A stretch of DNA of 64,000 nt from Flavobacterium selenitireducens (lineage in GTDB: Bacteria > Bacteroidota > Bacteroidia > Flavobacteriales > Flavobacteriaceae). Positions 50,639-61,000 of the stretch are shown here, piece after piece (positions within the stretch are counted from its first letter, which is position 1; every line of letters begins with the position of its first letter). Made by a program: the position numbers and the translations under genes. The stretch spans positions 124,001-188,000 of the forward strand of contig NZ_JAAVIY010000003.1 of the NCBI RefSeq assembly GCF_014748335.1, written 5' to 3'. The notes beneath the pieces were generated by a model. The model was given only the letters and a program-made list of their open reading frames with translations. It had not been told where the DNA came from and ran no database searches.

Positions 50639-51661
50639 TTAGTCAATTTTTTTCAACATCGGAATCACCTTAGAGCCGATGATTTCAATTGACGACATCA
50701 GCTGATCGTGGCTGAGCCCGGCGTTGTCCATCTGGAAAGTAAAACGATCGATACCACCTAACGCGCGGCTGTGTCTCGACAATTTTTCGGCGACCTCTTC
50801 CGGGCCACCTATTACGATGGCGCCTTCGGGTCCTGACTGGGCATCAAAACGGTTTCGCGTAACCGGAGGCCAACCGCGTTCCTTCCCTAATTTTGTCCAG
50901 AGTTCCTGGTAACCCGGGAAATAATTGGCTATGGCTTTCTCGGTCGTGGATGCCACGTAGCCCGGAGAATGCAATCCGACCTTCAAATCGCCAGCTGCAA
51001 AGCCCGCCTCGCGTCCGGCCTGTCGGTACAAATCGACGAGCGGGGCAAACCGTTCGGTTTCACCACCGATGACGGCTACCATCAACGGCAATCCCAATCT
51101 TCCGGCGCGCGCAAATGATTCGGGAGTTCCGCCAACGCCAAGCCAGACGGGCAGTTTTTCCTGCAACGCTCTTGGATAAACGGGCTGATTTTGAAGCGAG
51201 GGCCTGAATTTGCCGGACCAGGTGACGAATTCCTCGTTGCGGATTTTCAGGAAAAGTTCGAGTTTTTCCCTAAACAGGTTGTCGTAATCGTCGAGATCAA
51301 ATCCGAACAACGGATACGATTCTATCGCGGAACCTCGTCCCACGACTACTTCCGCGCGACCTTTGGATATCAGGTCAAGTGTGGCGAAACTTTGGTAAAT
51401 CCGGACAGGATCTGAAGTGCTCAATACCGTCACGGCGCTCGTCAAACGGATGTTTTTGGTTCGTGCCGCGGCGGCCGCGAGAATCACCGCAGGAGCGGAA
51501 TCCAGAAATTCTTTCTTGTGGTGTTCGCCGATTCCGAATACGTCGAGTCCTGATTGGTCCGCCTGTACGATGCGCTCCAGTAACTGTTCCATTGCGTCGG
51601 CGCTGCCAAGGCTGGTGCTTCCGTACATAGCGGACGCAAAGCTGTCGATTCCTATTTCCAT
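50639..51661 (-). CDS. LLM-class flavin-dependent oxidoreductase
   Basis: A 340-residue luciferase-like TIM-barrel flavoprotein. Marks are GIGEHHKKEFLDSAPAVILA (about 43-62), RLTSAVTVLSTSDPVRIYQS, FATLDLISKGRAEVVVGRGS and KLPVWLGVGGTPESFARAGR. The family uses reduced FMN with oxygen; substrates range from alkanes to aldehydes and cannot be told here. The Met at 51661 was used because MEIGIDSFASAM is the family start. No partner gene is adjacent. Confidence 0.9.
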   Translation of the reverse strand: MEIGIDSFASAMYGSTSLGSADAMEQLLERIVQADQSGLDVFGIGEHHKKEFLDSAPAVILAAAAARTKNIRLTSAVTVLSTSDPVRIYQSFATLDLISKGRAEVVVGRGSAIESYPLFGFDLDDYDNLFREKLELFLKIRNEEFVTWSGKFRPSLQNQPVYPRALQEKLPVWLGVGGTPESFARAGRLGLPLMVAVIGGETERFAPLVDLYRQAGREAGFAAGDLKVGLHSPGYVASTTEKAIANYFPGYQELWTKLGKERGWPPVTRNRFDAQSGPEGAIVIGGPEEVAEKLSRHSRALGGIDRFTFQMDNAGLSHDQLMSSIEIIGSKVIPMLKKID

Positions 51662-51887
51662 GTGTGTAGTTTCGTGTTTGAATGGTTGGCGAGTCGCCGT
51701 ACCGAGAAATGTCAGCAATACGACAACTCCGGACATTTATAACAGCTCTCAACTTTTGTGAAACACGACGAAGTTAGGCAATTCTGAAGTGTAAAAAAAT
51801 GACATTGGTCAACGCTTTTCGTTCCGATTATTATTGCGGACGAATAAACGATTCAACGGCAATCAGATGGAGGGGCATTATGCGCAG

Positions 51888-52304
51888 TTAAGTCGCCTGG
51901 AGATATTTCTCCCTTGAAAGCACAAATTCATTCTCCTCGGACCAGTCCATCTTCAGCACCATTTTCACGGCATGTGTCAAATCCCAGAAGCTATTCGGTT
52001 TTACAAGAAACAAATTGGCGCCTGCGTTACGCGCACGTTCAACCGTAGCCTGGTCGTTCGTGGTCGTAAACATGATGACCGGAAGTTCGGTCTTGGAATA
52101 TTTTTGTCGGATGATTTCGAGGATTTCAAAACCTGTTCGCTTGGGCATGTTGATGTCGAGGAAAACCAGCGAAGGCGACTCAAGATGGTCTTCGATGTTG
52201 TCACCGCTGTAAAAGACCTCGAATTCCTGTTTCAAGTCCTCCATGGCTTGGGCGAAAAGTAAAAGATCATCTGGATCGTCGTCGGCAAAAAATATTTTAT
52301 TCAT
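51888..52304 (-). CDS. Single-domain response regulator (CheY-like)
   Basis: A 138-residue receiver with no output domain. It has the acidic triplet Asp8-10 (ADDDPDD), phospho-acceptor Asp50 (VFLDINMPKRTG), Thr in MFTTTND and Lys in FLVKPNS. This type (the DDDPDD start) commonly pairs with bacteriophytochrome-like or hybrid kinases encoded elsewhere. It stands alone, with its own -7 box 14 bases upstream. Confidence 0.92.
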   Translation of the reverse strand: MNKIFFADDDPDDLLLFAQAMEDLKQEFEVFYSGDNIEDHLESPSLVFLDINMPKRTGFEILEIIRQKYSKTELPVIMFTTTNDQATVERARNAGANLFLVKPNSFWDLTHAVKMVLKMDWSEENEFVLSREKYLQAT

Positions 52305-52318
52305 GTCTCGTTTTTTGC

Positions 52319-52326
52319 CAAAGGTA
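52319..52326 (-). promoter_or_regulatory. -7 box of the single-domain regulator
   Basis: The minus strand reads TACCTTTG, 14 bases before the ATG at 52304. No -33 TTG at the right distance. Confidence 0.6.
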
Positions 52327-52551
52327 TATTTTGGTCGAAGCTGTGGGCTTATATTTGAATTAGAATGGATTGTACGATTACCAGTATAACGTTAGCGGCA
52401 TGTTGTTTTGAGCGGCGCTTTCGCAACAAAAATACTTAACATAAAATTAACAATTTAGTAGGAATTTTATTTTAAAGTTCCAAAAATTGAGTTAAATTGC
52501 GCCATTCAAAAACCACTCGGCGATTCATCGCGGCTCCCTAAGAGATTTGAT

Positions 52552-52580
52552 TTGGAAGTACTGCCCGTACTTTAAGTTTG
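52552..52580 (+). promoter_or_regulatory. Promoter of the RHS operon (TTG-N18-TAAGTTTG)
   Basis: TTG (52552-52554), 18 bases, TAAGTTTG (52573-52580), both matching the consensus. The ATG at 52618 lies 37 bases downstream. The rest of the 313-bp gap 52305-52617 is AT-rich (AACATAAAATTAACAATTTA) with no gene that I can see. Confidence 0.72.
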
Positions 52581-52617
52581 TATTTGTTTTTACCAGATAT
52601 AATTAAAATTCAAATCC

Positions 52618-54540
52618 ATGAACCTACACAAACCCTTCTGGAGTTGGTATGCCTTTGCGGCATGTGTGTTCACGCTGACTTCGTATTCCCAGGATATCTT
52701 ATGGGAACGGTCCTATGGCGGGAAACATGCCGAGCTCCTTTTTGACGCTATCCCTACCGCCGATTATGGCTTCATCTTGGCCGGTAGCTCCGTCTCAGGT
52801 GCCACCGGAAACAAAACATCCGCTAACCGGGGCGATCTTGATTATTGGCTCTGGAAAATGGACGAACATGGCGAAGCGGTCTGGCAGAAAACCTTTGGCG
52901 GCAACGGCATGGATATTTTGCAAAGTATCCGGCTCACGCCCGATGGCGGATTTATATTGGCAGGTACCTCTACATCAGGAAAAGGCCTGGACAAAACCGA
53001 GGGCGCACGTGGTCTCTCGGATTTTTGGGTCATAAAACTGGATGCTGGTGGCGGTTTGCAATGGCAAAAGACGATAGGAGGTATTGATTCGGACGAATTG
53101 GTAGCTGTGCTGGTTTCCAAAGACGGCAAATACTTGCTTGGCGGAACCTCCGCATCTGGCATTTCGGGTGAAAAAACCGACAAGAATCGCGGCGGGACAG
53201 ATCTTTGGATCGTCCAGCTCGACGGTTCCGGGAATATAGAATGGCAGCAAACCTACGGCGGTCTCTATAACGAGCAACTGCGCGGCTTGTGCCCTGCTCC
53301 GAGCGGCGGCTATATGGTTTTGGGATACACCAATTCTCCTGAATCCGACGAAAAGAAGGGCAAAGGTTTTGGGAAAGGTGATTTCTGGGTGTTGCGCCTC
53401 GATGTTCGAGGTGAGCAGCTGTGGCAGCAAACCTTTGGAGGCGATCTTGACGACCAGCCGTTTACAATATTGGCCCTCAATAATGGCGACTATCTTTTGG
53501 GCGGCAATTCAGCGTCCGGGACCTCGGGTAATAAAACTACATCTGCTCGCTCGGGAAGTGATTTTTGGGTAGTGCGCATGGATGAGCAAGGGAATTCCGT
53601 CTGGCAGGAATCGTATGACTTCGGAAAGTACGATATCCTTACCTCGCTGACCGAAAATCCGGATGGCAGTATTCTGATCGGCGGCCACGCAAAAACCGAA
53701 ACCCGCGGAAAGTCTAAAGAAGAAGAAGGAATCAATGACTACATCGCATTAAAGGTAAAGGCGAACGGAGAAGAAATTTGGAACAGGCATCTGGGAAGTG
53801 ATGGAGATGACATCCTCCGCAAATTGATACAAACACGGGACGGAGGTTACCTCTTGGCCGGGACTTCAAACGCGGCCAAAAACAATTACGCGCTGCGTCG
53901 CAAAAACGGTAAGAGAAAAAACCAGGGGTTGTCAGTTGCGGGAAAAGGCGAATCTTTGGCAGTTTCAGATAATGCTCAAAAAGAGGTTGACGAAACGCTC
54001 ACGCAAGGCCGCGACGCCGTAAACGATATTTACAAGGAACACACCGAAGGCCTGCGCGACGAGCTTAGCGAAGCCCTCGGGTCCCAAGACGGTCCGATAA
54101 AAACCGGTATTGCCGTTCCAACGAACGTCGTTGGCCAAGGTTCGGGCAAATCGGCCGGAGTCGACGCCGACGCACTTTCCGGCCTCTCCGGAAACAATTA
54201 CCAAAAGCAGCCCGCTTCAAAAAACAAGACCCTTAATTACGGGACAAGCGATTTTTGGGTAATCAAGCTCAAGGACAAGGATAAGAAGGAAAAAGCGCGT
54301 CAGTCGATCGAGGCTGCGCCAAATCCGGCGCGCAATTACACCAATGTCATTATCGGTTACGACTTTGAAAAAGGCACGGCAACGGTGTTTGACATAGCGG
54401 GCCACATGCTTCAAAGTTTTGAAATTACGACAGGGCGGACCGTGCCTATCGACCTGGGAAGCTACCCGGAAGGCATCTATATCGTTGAGGTCAAAACCGA
54501 AAAATCAACGGATGCGGTCAAAGTAATGAAATCAAGATAA
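52618..54540 (+). CDS. T9SS-exported repeat protein, first gene of the RHS operon
   Basis: A 640-residue exported protein with a signal peptide ending in SYSQ. Residues 28-425 hold six or seven propeller-like repeats of about 60 residues with the pattern W-x-x-T-GG, D, GG-x-L-LAGTS-SG-x-G-K-T, DFWV-x-x-D, for example SDFWVIKLDAGGGLQWQKT. The last repeat is split: it begins at GTSNAAKNN (415-423) and resumes at NKTLNYGTSDFWVIKL (536-551). The 112 inserted residues are helical and hydrophilic. The C-terminus (about 562-640; APNPARNYTNVIIGYDFEKG to VMKSR) is a type A T9SS sorting domain, so the protein is secreted or surface-attached. It lies 18 bp before the first RHS gene. Confidence 0.88.
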   Translation: MNLHKPFWSWYAFAACVFTLTSYSQDILWERSYGGKHAELLFDAIPTADYGFILAGSSVSGATGNKTSANRGDLDYWLWKMDEHGEAVWQKTFGGNGMDILQSIRLTPDGGFILAGTSTSGKGLDKTEGARGLSDFWVIKLDAGGGLQWQKTIGGIDSDELVAVLVSKDGKYLLGGTSASGISGEKTDKNRGGTDLWIVQLDGSGNIEWQQTYGGLYNEQLRGLCPAPSGGYMVLGYTNSPESDEKKGKGFGKGDFWVLRLDVRGEQLWQQTFGGDLDDQPFTILALNNGDYLLGGNSASGTSGNKTTSARSGSDFWVVRMDEQGNSVWQESYDFGKYDILTSLTENPDGSILIGGHAKTETRGKSKEEEGINDYIALKVKANGEEIWNRHLGSDGDDILRKLIQTRDGGYLLAGTSNAAKNNYALRRKNGKRKNQGLSVAGKGESLAVSDNAQKEVDETLTQGRDAVNDIYKEHTEGLRDELSEALGSQDGPIKTGIAVPTNVVGQGSGKSAGVDADALSGLSGNNYQKQPASKNKTLNYGTSDFWVIKLKDKDKKEKARQSIEAAPNPARNYTNVIIGYDFEKGTATVFDIAGHMLQSFEITTGRTVPIDLGSYPEGIYIVEVKTEKSTDAVKVMKSR

Positions 54541-54558
54541 AATAATTCTCCAAAGAAC

Positions 54559-57500
54559 ATGGATAGTGTAAAAAAAATACTCTCTGCATTTTGCTTGGGA
54601 AGCGCCATCGCGCTTTCTGCCCAGGGTTACCAGCCCAAAGTCAACAATATTCCTACCTCTCCCGAAGCAGCCCTAATGGAACGCTTTGGCGAAATTCCGG
54701 TAGGATATTACAACGGCTCGCCCAATATCGATGTTCCGCTTTACACCATTAAAGTCGATGAATTTACCTTACCGCTCGCACTGCGTTATAATTCATCGGG
54801 TATAAAAGTGGCGGACGAGGCCACGTGGGTTGGGTTGGGATGGGACTTTTCTCCCGGCGGCTACATCATACAGGAAGTTCGCGGCCGGCGTGATGAAATG
54901 GACAGCCCGACGTTGAACACCGCACAGGCCAGTTATGATTTTTTCATGAATCGGATACTGACATCGGGAGGATTAGGCAGTTACAAAGAAATAAAGCAGT
55001 TAGGGAACAACCACTACATCTTTAATTGCCCAACCCAGTGTTTTAATGGGGCTTGTTCATCCTATGGGATATTTGAAATCCCGGGCCTTCCGCCAAACGC
55101 AGAAGACGGGGCGCTTTTAAATGCATTGCGCACAGGCCATGGCGACCCCGATATTTACCACTACAATCTTGGGGGGTACATGGGAAAGTTCTATGTCAAT
55201 CCCCAAACACAGGCAGTTGTTTTCATAGATAATAAAGACGGGATCAAGATCATCAAAGGAGGCGATCAAACCAATCCTACCATTGAAGCGAAACTGCCCG
55301 ACGGAACTTCTTACTTTTTTGGTAGCGGCGGGCGAGAGATATCCCATGGCAATCTTCCCGTAAATGACTATTACGAGAAAAGTGGCTCCACTTTCAAAGT
55401 GACTAAAATTACATTGACCAGCGGAAAGAGTATCGATTTTGAATATCAGGATGGGCAGGTAACCAATTTGCGGTACTCTCAATTCGCGTATTTGAATTCG
55501 TGCTACGGAGGTCCCCAGCCTAACAATTTGCCTACGCCGCAACTGCCGAACTCCAGCCCTTATGATATCAGCCAGGTCAAAATCCTGAAGAAGATCACGA
55601 CACCCGATCTTAGGATCGACTTTGTTCTCGCCGACCGGGAGGACACGAATCTTAGGTCGACCGATTCGCATAAAAAACTGCAAAGCGTCGATATTTTTTC
55701 AAAGACGACCAATAAAAAACTCAAATCGTTTCAACTCACTACGTCTTATTTTCCACATGGTTCATCGCCTCCAATAGGGAATTATCAGTTGAATACCGCG
55801 GTGCTCGCCAAGAGGTTAAGGCTCGACGCGGTCAAGGAAATCGGATATACGCAAGGAACAACCCAAACCGCTGATTTGTCCAAACCGGCCCATGTATTTG
55901 AATATGACCAAAGTGTCATGTTGCCGCTAAAGACTTCAAATGCCATTGATTTTTACGGTTATTACAACGGCGCCTCGAACACCTCGCTAACACCAGATCT
56001 TGATTATTATGACTATCCATATGAATTCATGGGCGCAACGAACAATGTCCCGTTCGTTTACACCAATTACACTAAAGGAAACCGGTACGCCAACAACGAC
56101 TACGCCAAAGCTGGCCTGATCAAGAAAATCACCTATCCGACGGGAGGGCATACCACTTTTGAATTTGAGCCTCATACATTTACGAATCAGCCGATTCCTT
56201 CTCAACAGCAGGTCAACTCGATGTTTAAATATTACAGTGCGACGGGAGGTATGATGCCATCGTGGTCGTCAAACAGCCAAACCGTCACTTTGCAAGGGAT
56301 CAATGCCAGCGTAACCATGAGCTTCCAGGTGAGTTTTTCGCATGGAAACCCAATAATGTCTATGACCGACCAGTCGCCCAATAACATTGCGAAAACTAAA
56401 ATGTGGTACGAATCTTCGGTAACGTTGGTCAAAGTGAGCGGAAACGGATCCGGTGTGGAGACGCCCGTGATGACTTGGGTGCCGGGGAATTTCGTCAGCC
56501 TCCAAAACTGGCAGTTGCCAGGTTTCACCGGCATACAACAAAATGTCACGTACCGTTTGAATTACCAAGCCGGATACGTTTATAAAATACGGGCGACATT
56601 CCCGGCCCCTCAAGCGTTTAATCCCGTTCCTTATTTTCCGGGCGGTGTTGCGTATGCAGCAAATTCCAACATCAATGTACGCTATTTCGGAAGACTTCTC
56701 GAAGGCACCGAATACCAAGGCGGGGGATTAAGGGTGAAAACGATTACGAGCTACACATCCGTAACGGACCCGTCTCCGACGATTAAAAATTACGTGTACC
56801 ATTCAGGCAAGATACTTACTGATTTCAATCCGCTTGCCATCAATGACGTGTATTGCTTCAACTGTACCAGTACGCGTTGCGATTCCCCGTGCGGGAACAT
56901 GCAGACAATGTTTACACGGGAACTCTTCGTCGATTCTCGATTTTTGCAGCATCTGAGCAATTATGTCGGGTACGGAAAAGTGGAAGAAATATTGGGTACG
57001 TCGACGTACAATATAGGAAGGAAGGAATTCGATTTCCACAACCAGCCAAATATGACTTCAAACGGGTTTCCCGATGTGCCTAATGCGATTACCGGGCTTC
57101 AGACGGCAGAGCGAACCTACGACCGAAGCGGAACGCTGCTCCACAAAAAGACCTTTACGTATCAGGACTACATTCCCGGCGTCACTGTATTTTATGGCGT
57201 TAGGCTTAAAAGCAATTATTATGGGAATACTGATCCTGTCGAGGGTCCGAATGGCACCTCGCGTTCCAAGTTCAGCTATTTGTGTACGCCTATACTTTCC
57301 CAAGCTTACAAGATCGCGGACATCAAGGAATACACGTACCTCGGGGCATCATCTGTTGACGATATCACGACCATAACCTACAACAATTACGGACAGGTCG
57401 CTACCGAAACCCGTCACGCGGGCCAGTTGGAAGAAACCATGAGGCAATATCTATACGCAACGGATAATCCGATCGGCACGAACGAGCCGACATTGGTGGC

Positions 57501-58065
57501 AGCGAATTTTATCAACGTTCCCCTCCAGATCAAGACAATTCGCAACGGCCAACAAGTTTCGATGACGCAGGAGGAATATATGAAAGATGGTTATAACCAC
57601 ATCATACAAACATCCGTAAGCAGTAAAAAAGACAGCCAATCTCTGGAGAAAAGAGTCCGCTACGACGCATACGACGCGAAAGGCAACCTGACTGTTTTCA
57701 AACAGGAAAATGGCAAAGCGACGTTGCTTGTGTACGGGTACGACAAGACGATGCCGGTAGCAAAACTGGAAAATCTTGATTATCCTGCAATCCCGTTCGC
57801 CTCCGAGGACGACATCACGTTATATTCTGCAGCGGGGACGTATAACGAATCGCTGCTCAGCGCTGCATTGGCCAATTTGCGCACTTTATATCCGACAGCT
57901 TTGGTGACGACGTATCTCTATGCGCCGGGCCAGGGCGTCAAGACCATAACCGATCCCAAAGGAGACAGCAAGAATTATATATACGATAATTTTGGCAAGC
58001 TCAAAGAGGTGCGCAATGCCCAGTCCGAATTGATTTCCGAACACAACTATCACTACAAGCCCTAA
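54559..58065 (+). CDS. RHS/YD-repeat family protein 1
   Basis: A 1168-residue exported protein with a signal peptide ending in LSAQ. The family start is PEAALMERFGEIPVGYYNG, then PNIDVPLYTIKV and WVGLGWDFSPGGYI, the opening seen in Bacteroidota RHS-like surface proteins. Many YD-type strands follow (ITYPTGGHTTFEFEP; RYDAYDAKGNLTVFKQENGK). It ends in typical repeats, GDSKNYIYDNFGKLKEVRNA then HNYHYKP, without a core or toxin domain. It is probably the first half of a large beta shell completed by the next gene, 11 bp downstream. There is no T9SS domain. Confidence 0.85.
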   Translation: MDSVKKILSAFCLGSAIALSAQGYQPKVNNIPTSPEAALMERFGEIPVGYYNGSPNIDVPLYTIKVDEFTLPLALRYNSSGIKVADEATWVGLGWDFSPGGYIIQEVRGRRDEMDSPTLNTAQASYDFFMNRILTSGGLGSYKEIKQLGNNHYIFNCPTQCFNGACSSYGIFEIPGLPPNAEDGALLNALRTGHGDPDIYHYNLGGYMGKFYVNPQTQAVVFIDNKDGIKIIKGGDQTNPTIEAKLPDGTSYFFGSGGREISHGNLPVNDYYEKSGSTFKVTKITLTSGKSIDFEYQDGQVTNLRYSQFAYLNSCYGGPQPNNLPTPQLPNSSPYDISQVKILKKITTPDLRIDFVLADREDTNLRSTDSHKKLQSVDIFSKTTNKKLKSFQLTTSYFPHGSSPPIGNYQLNTAVLAKRLRLDAVKEIGYTQGTTQTADLSKPAHVFEYDQSVMLPLKTSNAIDFYGYYNGASNTSLTPDLDYYDYPYEFMGATNNVPFVYTNYTKGNRYANNDYAKAGLIKKITYPTGGHTTFEFEPHTFTNQPIPSQQQVNSMFKYYSATGGMMPSWSSNSQTVTLQGINASVTMSFQVSFSHGNPIMSMTDQSPNNIAKTKMWYESSVTLVKVSGNGSGVETPVMTWVPGNFVSLQNWQLPGFTGIQQNVTYRLNYQAGYVYKIRATFPAPQAFNPVPYFPGGVAYAANSNINVRYFGRLLEGTEYQGGGLRVKTITSYTSVTDPSPTIKNYVYHSGKILTDFNPLAINDVYCFNCTSTRCDSPCGNMQTMFTRELFVDSRFLQHLSNYVGYGKVEEILGTSTYNIGRKEFDFHNQPNMTSNGFPDVPNAITGLQTAERTYDRSGTLLHKKTFTYQDYIPGVTVFYGVRLKSNYYGNTDPVEGPNGTSRSKFSYLCTPILSQAYKIADIKEYTYLGASSVDDITTITYNNYGQVATETRHAGQLEETMRQYLYATDNPIGTNEPTLVAANFINVPLQIKTIRNGQQVSMTQEEYMKDGYNHIIQTSVSSKKDSQSLEKRVRYDAYDAKGNLTVFKQENGKATLLVYGYDKTMPVAKLENLDYPAIPFASEDDITLYSAAGTYNESLLSAALANLRTLYPTALVTTYLYAPGQGVKTITDPKGDSKNYIYDNFGKLKEVRNAQSELISEHNYHYKP

Positions 58066-58076
58066 CTCCCGAGCAT

Positions 58077-61000
58077 ATGAAAAAAAGTTTTTTACTTTCG
58101 TTAGTATTGCCTTTGGCGGGGTGGGGCCAAAGCGTTGATCAAAATTATACAAAAGCTACCGTATATCGGGTGCCCACCAATACGACCATTGCGAATCCCA
58201 CGCCGGAACAGGCCAAGGTAAGCGTTACCTATTTTGACGGCTTGGGCAAACCGATACAGGAAATTTCACATCGACAATCGGCCAGTGGGAAAGACATCGT
58301 GAACTCGATCCGCTATGATGATTTTGGTCGTCAAACCAAGGATTATCTACCTGCTCCCGCCTCGGATGCCACGATGCTTTTCCGGGATAGTTTGACGGTG
58401 AATACGGCTTTGTCCAATTATCCGCAGTATCTCGGCGATATATCATTTTTCCAACGCAGGCTCGACGCTTCTCCATTAGGACGTACGCTTAAACAAGGAG
58501 CTCCTGGCTATAGCTGGCAGATCGGATCCGGCCACGAGATCAAGTTCGACTATCAGGCCAACCTCAACAACGAAGTCAAGCTCATCACCGCGATTTCCAG
58601 CTGGGATGCCGGACTTGGCGTCTTTAAGCCGATGATCGACGAAGGCGGTGCGAACAGCTATCCCGCCGGAAGGCTGTACAAAACCGTGACAAAAGATGAA
58701 AACTGGGAAACGGGCGACGGGTTGAATCGCACGACCGAGGAGTTTAAGGACGTCCAGGGGCGGGTAATACTCAAAAGACGCTACAACCTGAGCGATCCTC
58801 ACGACACGTATTATGTCTATGACCAATTTGGAAATCTTACTTATGTCATTCCGCCGGCCGTAACCGGAACATTGACCCAAGGTAAACTGAACGGCCAGTG
58901 TTATCAATACCGCTACGACAGGCGTGAGCGGATCGCCCACAAGAAGCTTCCGGGAAAATCGTGGGAATTCATGGTTTACGACAAACTGGATCGCGTTGTT
59001 GCCAATGGACCCGTGGCATCGCCATTCACTAATACCGTGAGAAACAACAACGGGTGGTTGATCACAAAATACGACGCGCTCGACCGGGTGGTCCTCACAG
59101 GCTGGATGGCCCAAGCGGCCGATAGCATCAGTTGGAAGGCAAGGCAGGCTGAACGGGATGCCGAGATGACCAACTTCAGTGAAACCAAAACGGCGACGAC
59201 AACCAATACAACGGTAAACGGGGTCGCCTTCCGATACAGTAATGTGGCTTGGCCAACCACAACTTTCCATGTGTTGACGGTGAATTACTATGACGATTAT
59301 AACTTTCCGAATGCCCCCGCAACAATACCTTCCTTTGTAATGTCAGATGCCAGCCAGGCAGTGCATTACAATCAAACAACCAAGCCGAAAGGACTGCCGA
59401 CCGGGACTTATGCCAGGGTATTAGAGGCAACCACAGCCTACAGGAGGGAAGTAAATCACTTGCTGTACGATATTTATGGACGCGAAGTGAGAAACCATAA
59501 ATTAAATCATCTTGGCGGATATACTTATAGCGATGCCAAACTTGACTTTGCAGGCCAGCTTTTAAATCAAGAAATACAGCACAAGTACACGTCGTCTTCC
59601 GCTTCAAACACGAATGTGTTGATAAAACAAGGACATACCTACACCCCCCAAGGGCTCTTGGCAAAGACGCTGCACACAGTTAACGGGAATCCCACCGAAT
59701 CCCTGTTAAAGCAAGAGTATGACGAATTAGGAAACGTGTTGGTCAAGAGGGTCGGAGGATCGGATCTTTCCGGATTGGAATGCCTCCAAAAAGTAGAGTA
59801 CTATCACAACATTCGCGGATGGCTCACCGATATCAACTACATAGGGGAACCTTCGACGAACTTGCCAATTTTTCAAGGGAATGATCCGGACGACTTGTTC
59901 AAGTTCCAAATACGTTACGAAACGCCAAGCCCCGACAATGATTTTTTACCGCCAACACCGGGTGAGGCCATGTATAACGGAAACATTTCAGAGACCCAAT
60001 GGAAGACAAGGAACGATATGATTCAGAGACGCTACCGCTATTTTTATGACGACTTATATCGCCTGACCGACGCCAACTATGAAAAACCCGGCAATCCGAC
60101 ACCGGAAACAAATAGTTACAATGAGGCCGTCGATTACGACAAGAATGGGAATATCACGCTCCTGACCCGAAATGGGGAATACGACGACAACCTGTATTTT
60201 CTTGAAATCGACAATTTATCTTATGTCTATGACCTGAATAAAGTAGATCGACTTCTCAAGGTAACGGACAACTCCAGTATCGGTTCCGGATTCTACGACG
60301 GCAACATCAGCGGCAACGATTATGGTTATGATGCCTACGGAAACCTGATCATCGATAAGAACAAAGGAATCAAAGTAATTACGTACAACCATTTGAATTT
60401 GCCTATAGGCGTCGAAAAGAACACATCGGAGAACGTTATCTATACCTATAATGCCTTAGGCGATAAGGTTGCAAAGTCATGGACGTCGACCACCGGTTCC
60501 GGCAATACCGATTATTTGGGAATTTTCCAATATACGGACGGCACACTCGATTTCGTTTCTACTTCCGAAGGGAACCTCGAGGCGAGTTTGACATCTTCAG
60601 GACTGATATTCCGATATGTCTATAACTATGTCGATCACCTCGGAAATATTCGAATCAGGTATGCTGCCGACAGCGAAACGGGTGAAGTGAAGATTCTCGA
60701 AGAAAACAATTATTACCCGTTTGGGCTCAAGCACAACAATTACAACATGTCGAGGAGCGCTTATATAGACGGAGTCGGAGTCGGTCCGTGTACAGATTGT
60801 CCGAAATCCTTCAATTATAAATACAACGGGAAGGAGTGGCAGGACGAGCTCGGAATAAACTTCTACGATTTTGGATTTAGGCACTACATGCCAGATATTG
60901 GGCGTTTTACGACGATGGACCCCATGGCTGATTTTACGAGCTATCAGTCTCCTTATGTTGTAAGCGATAACAATCCGGTACTCAACATGGACGAGGATGG

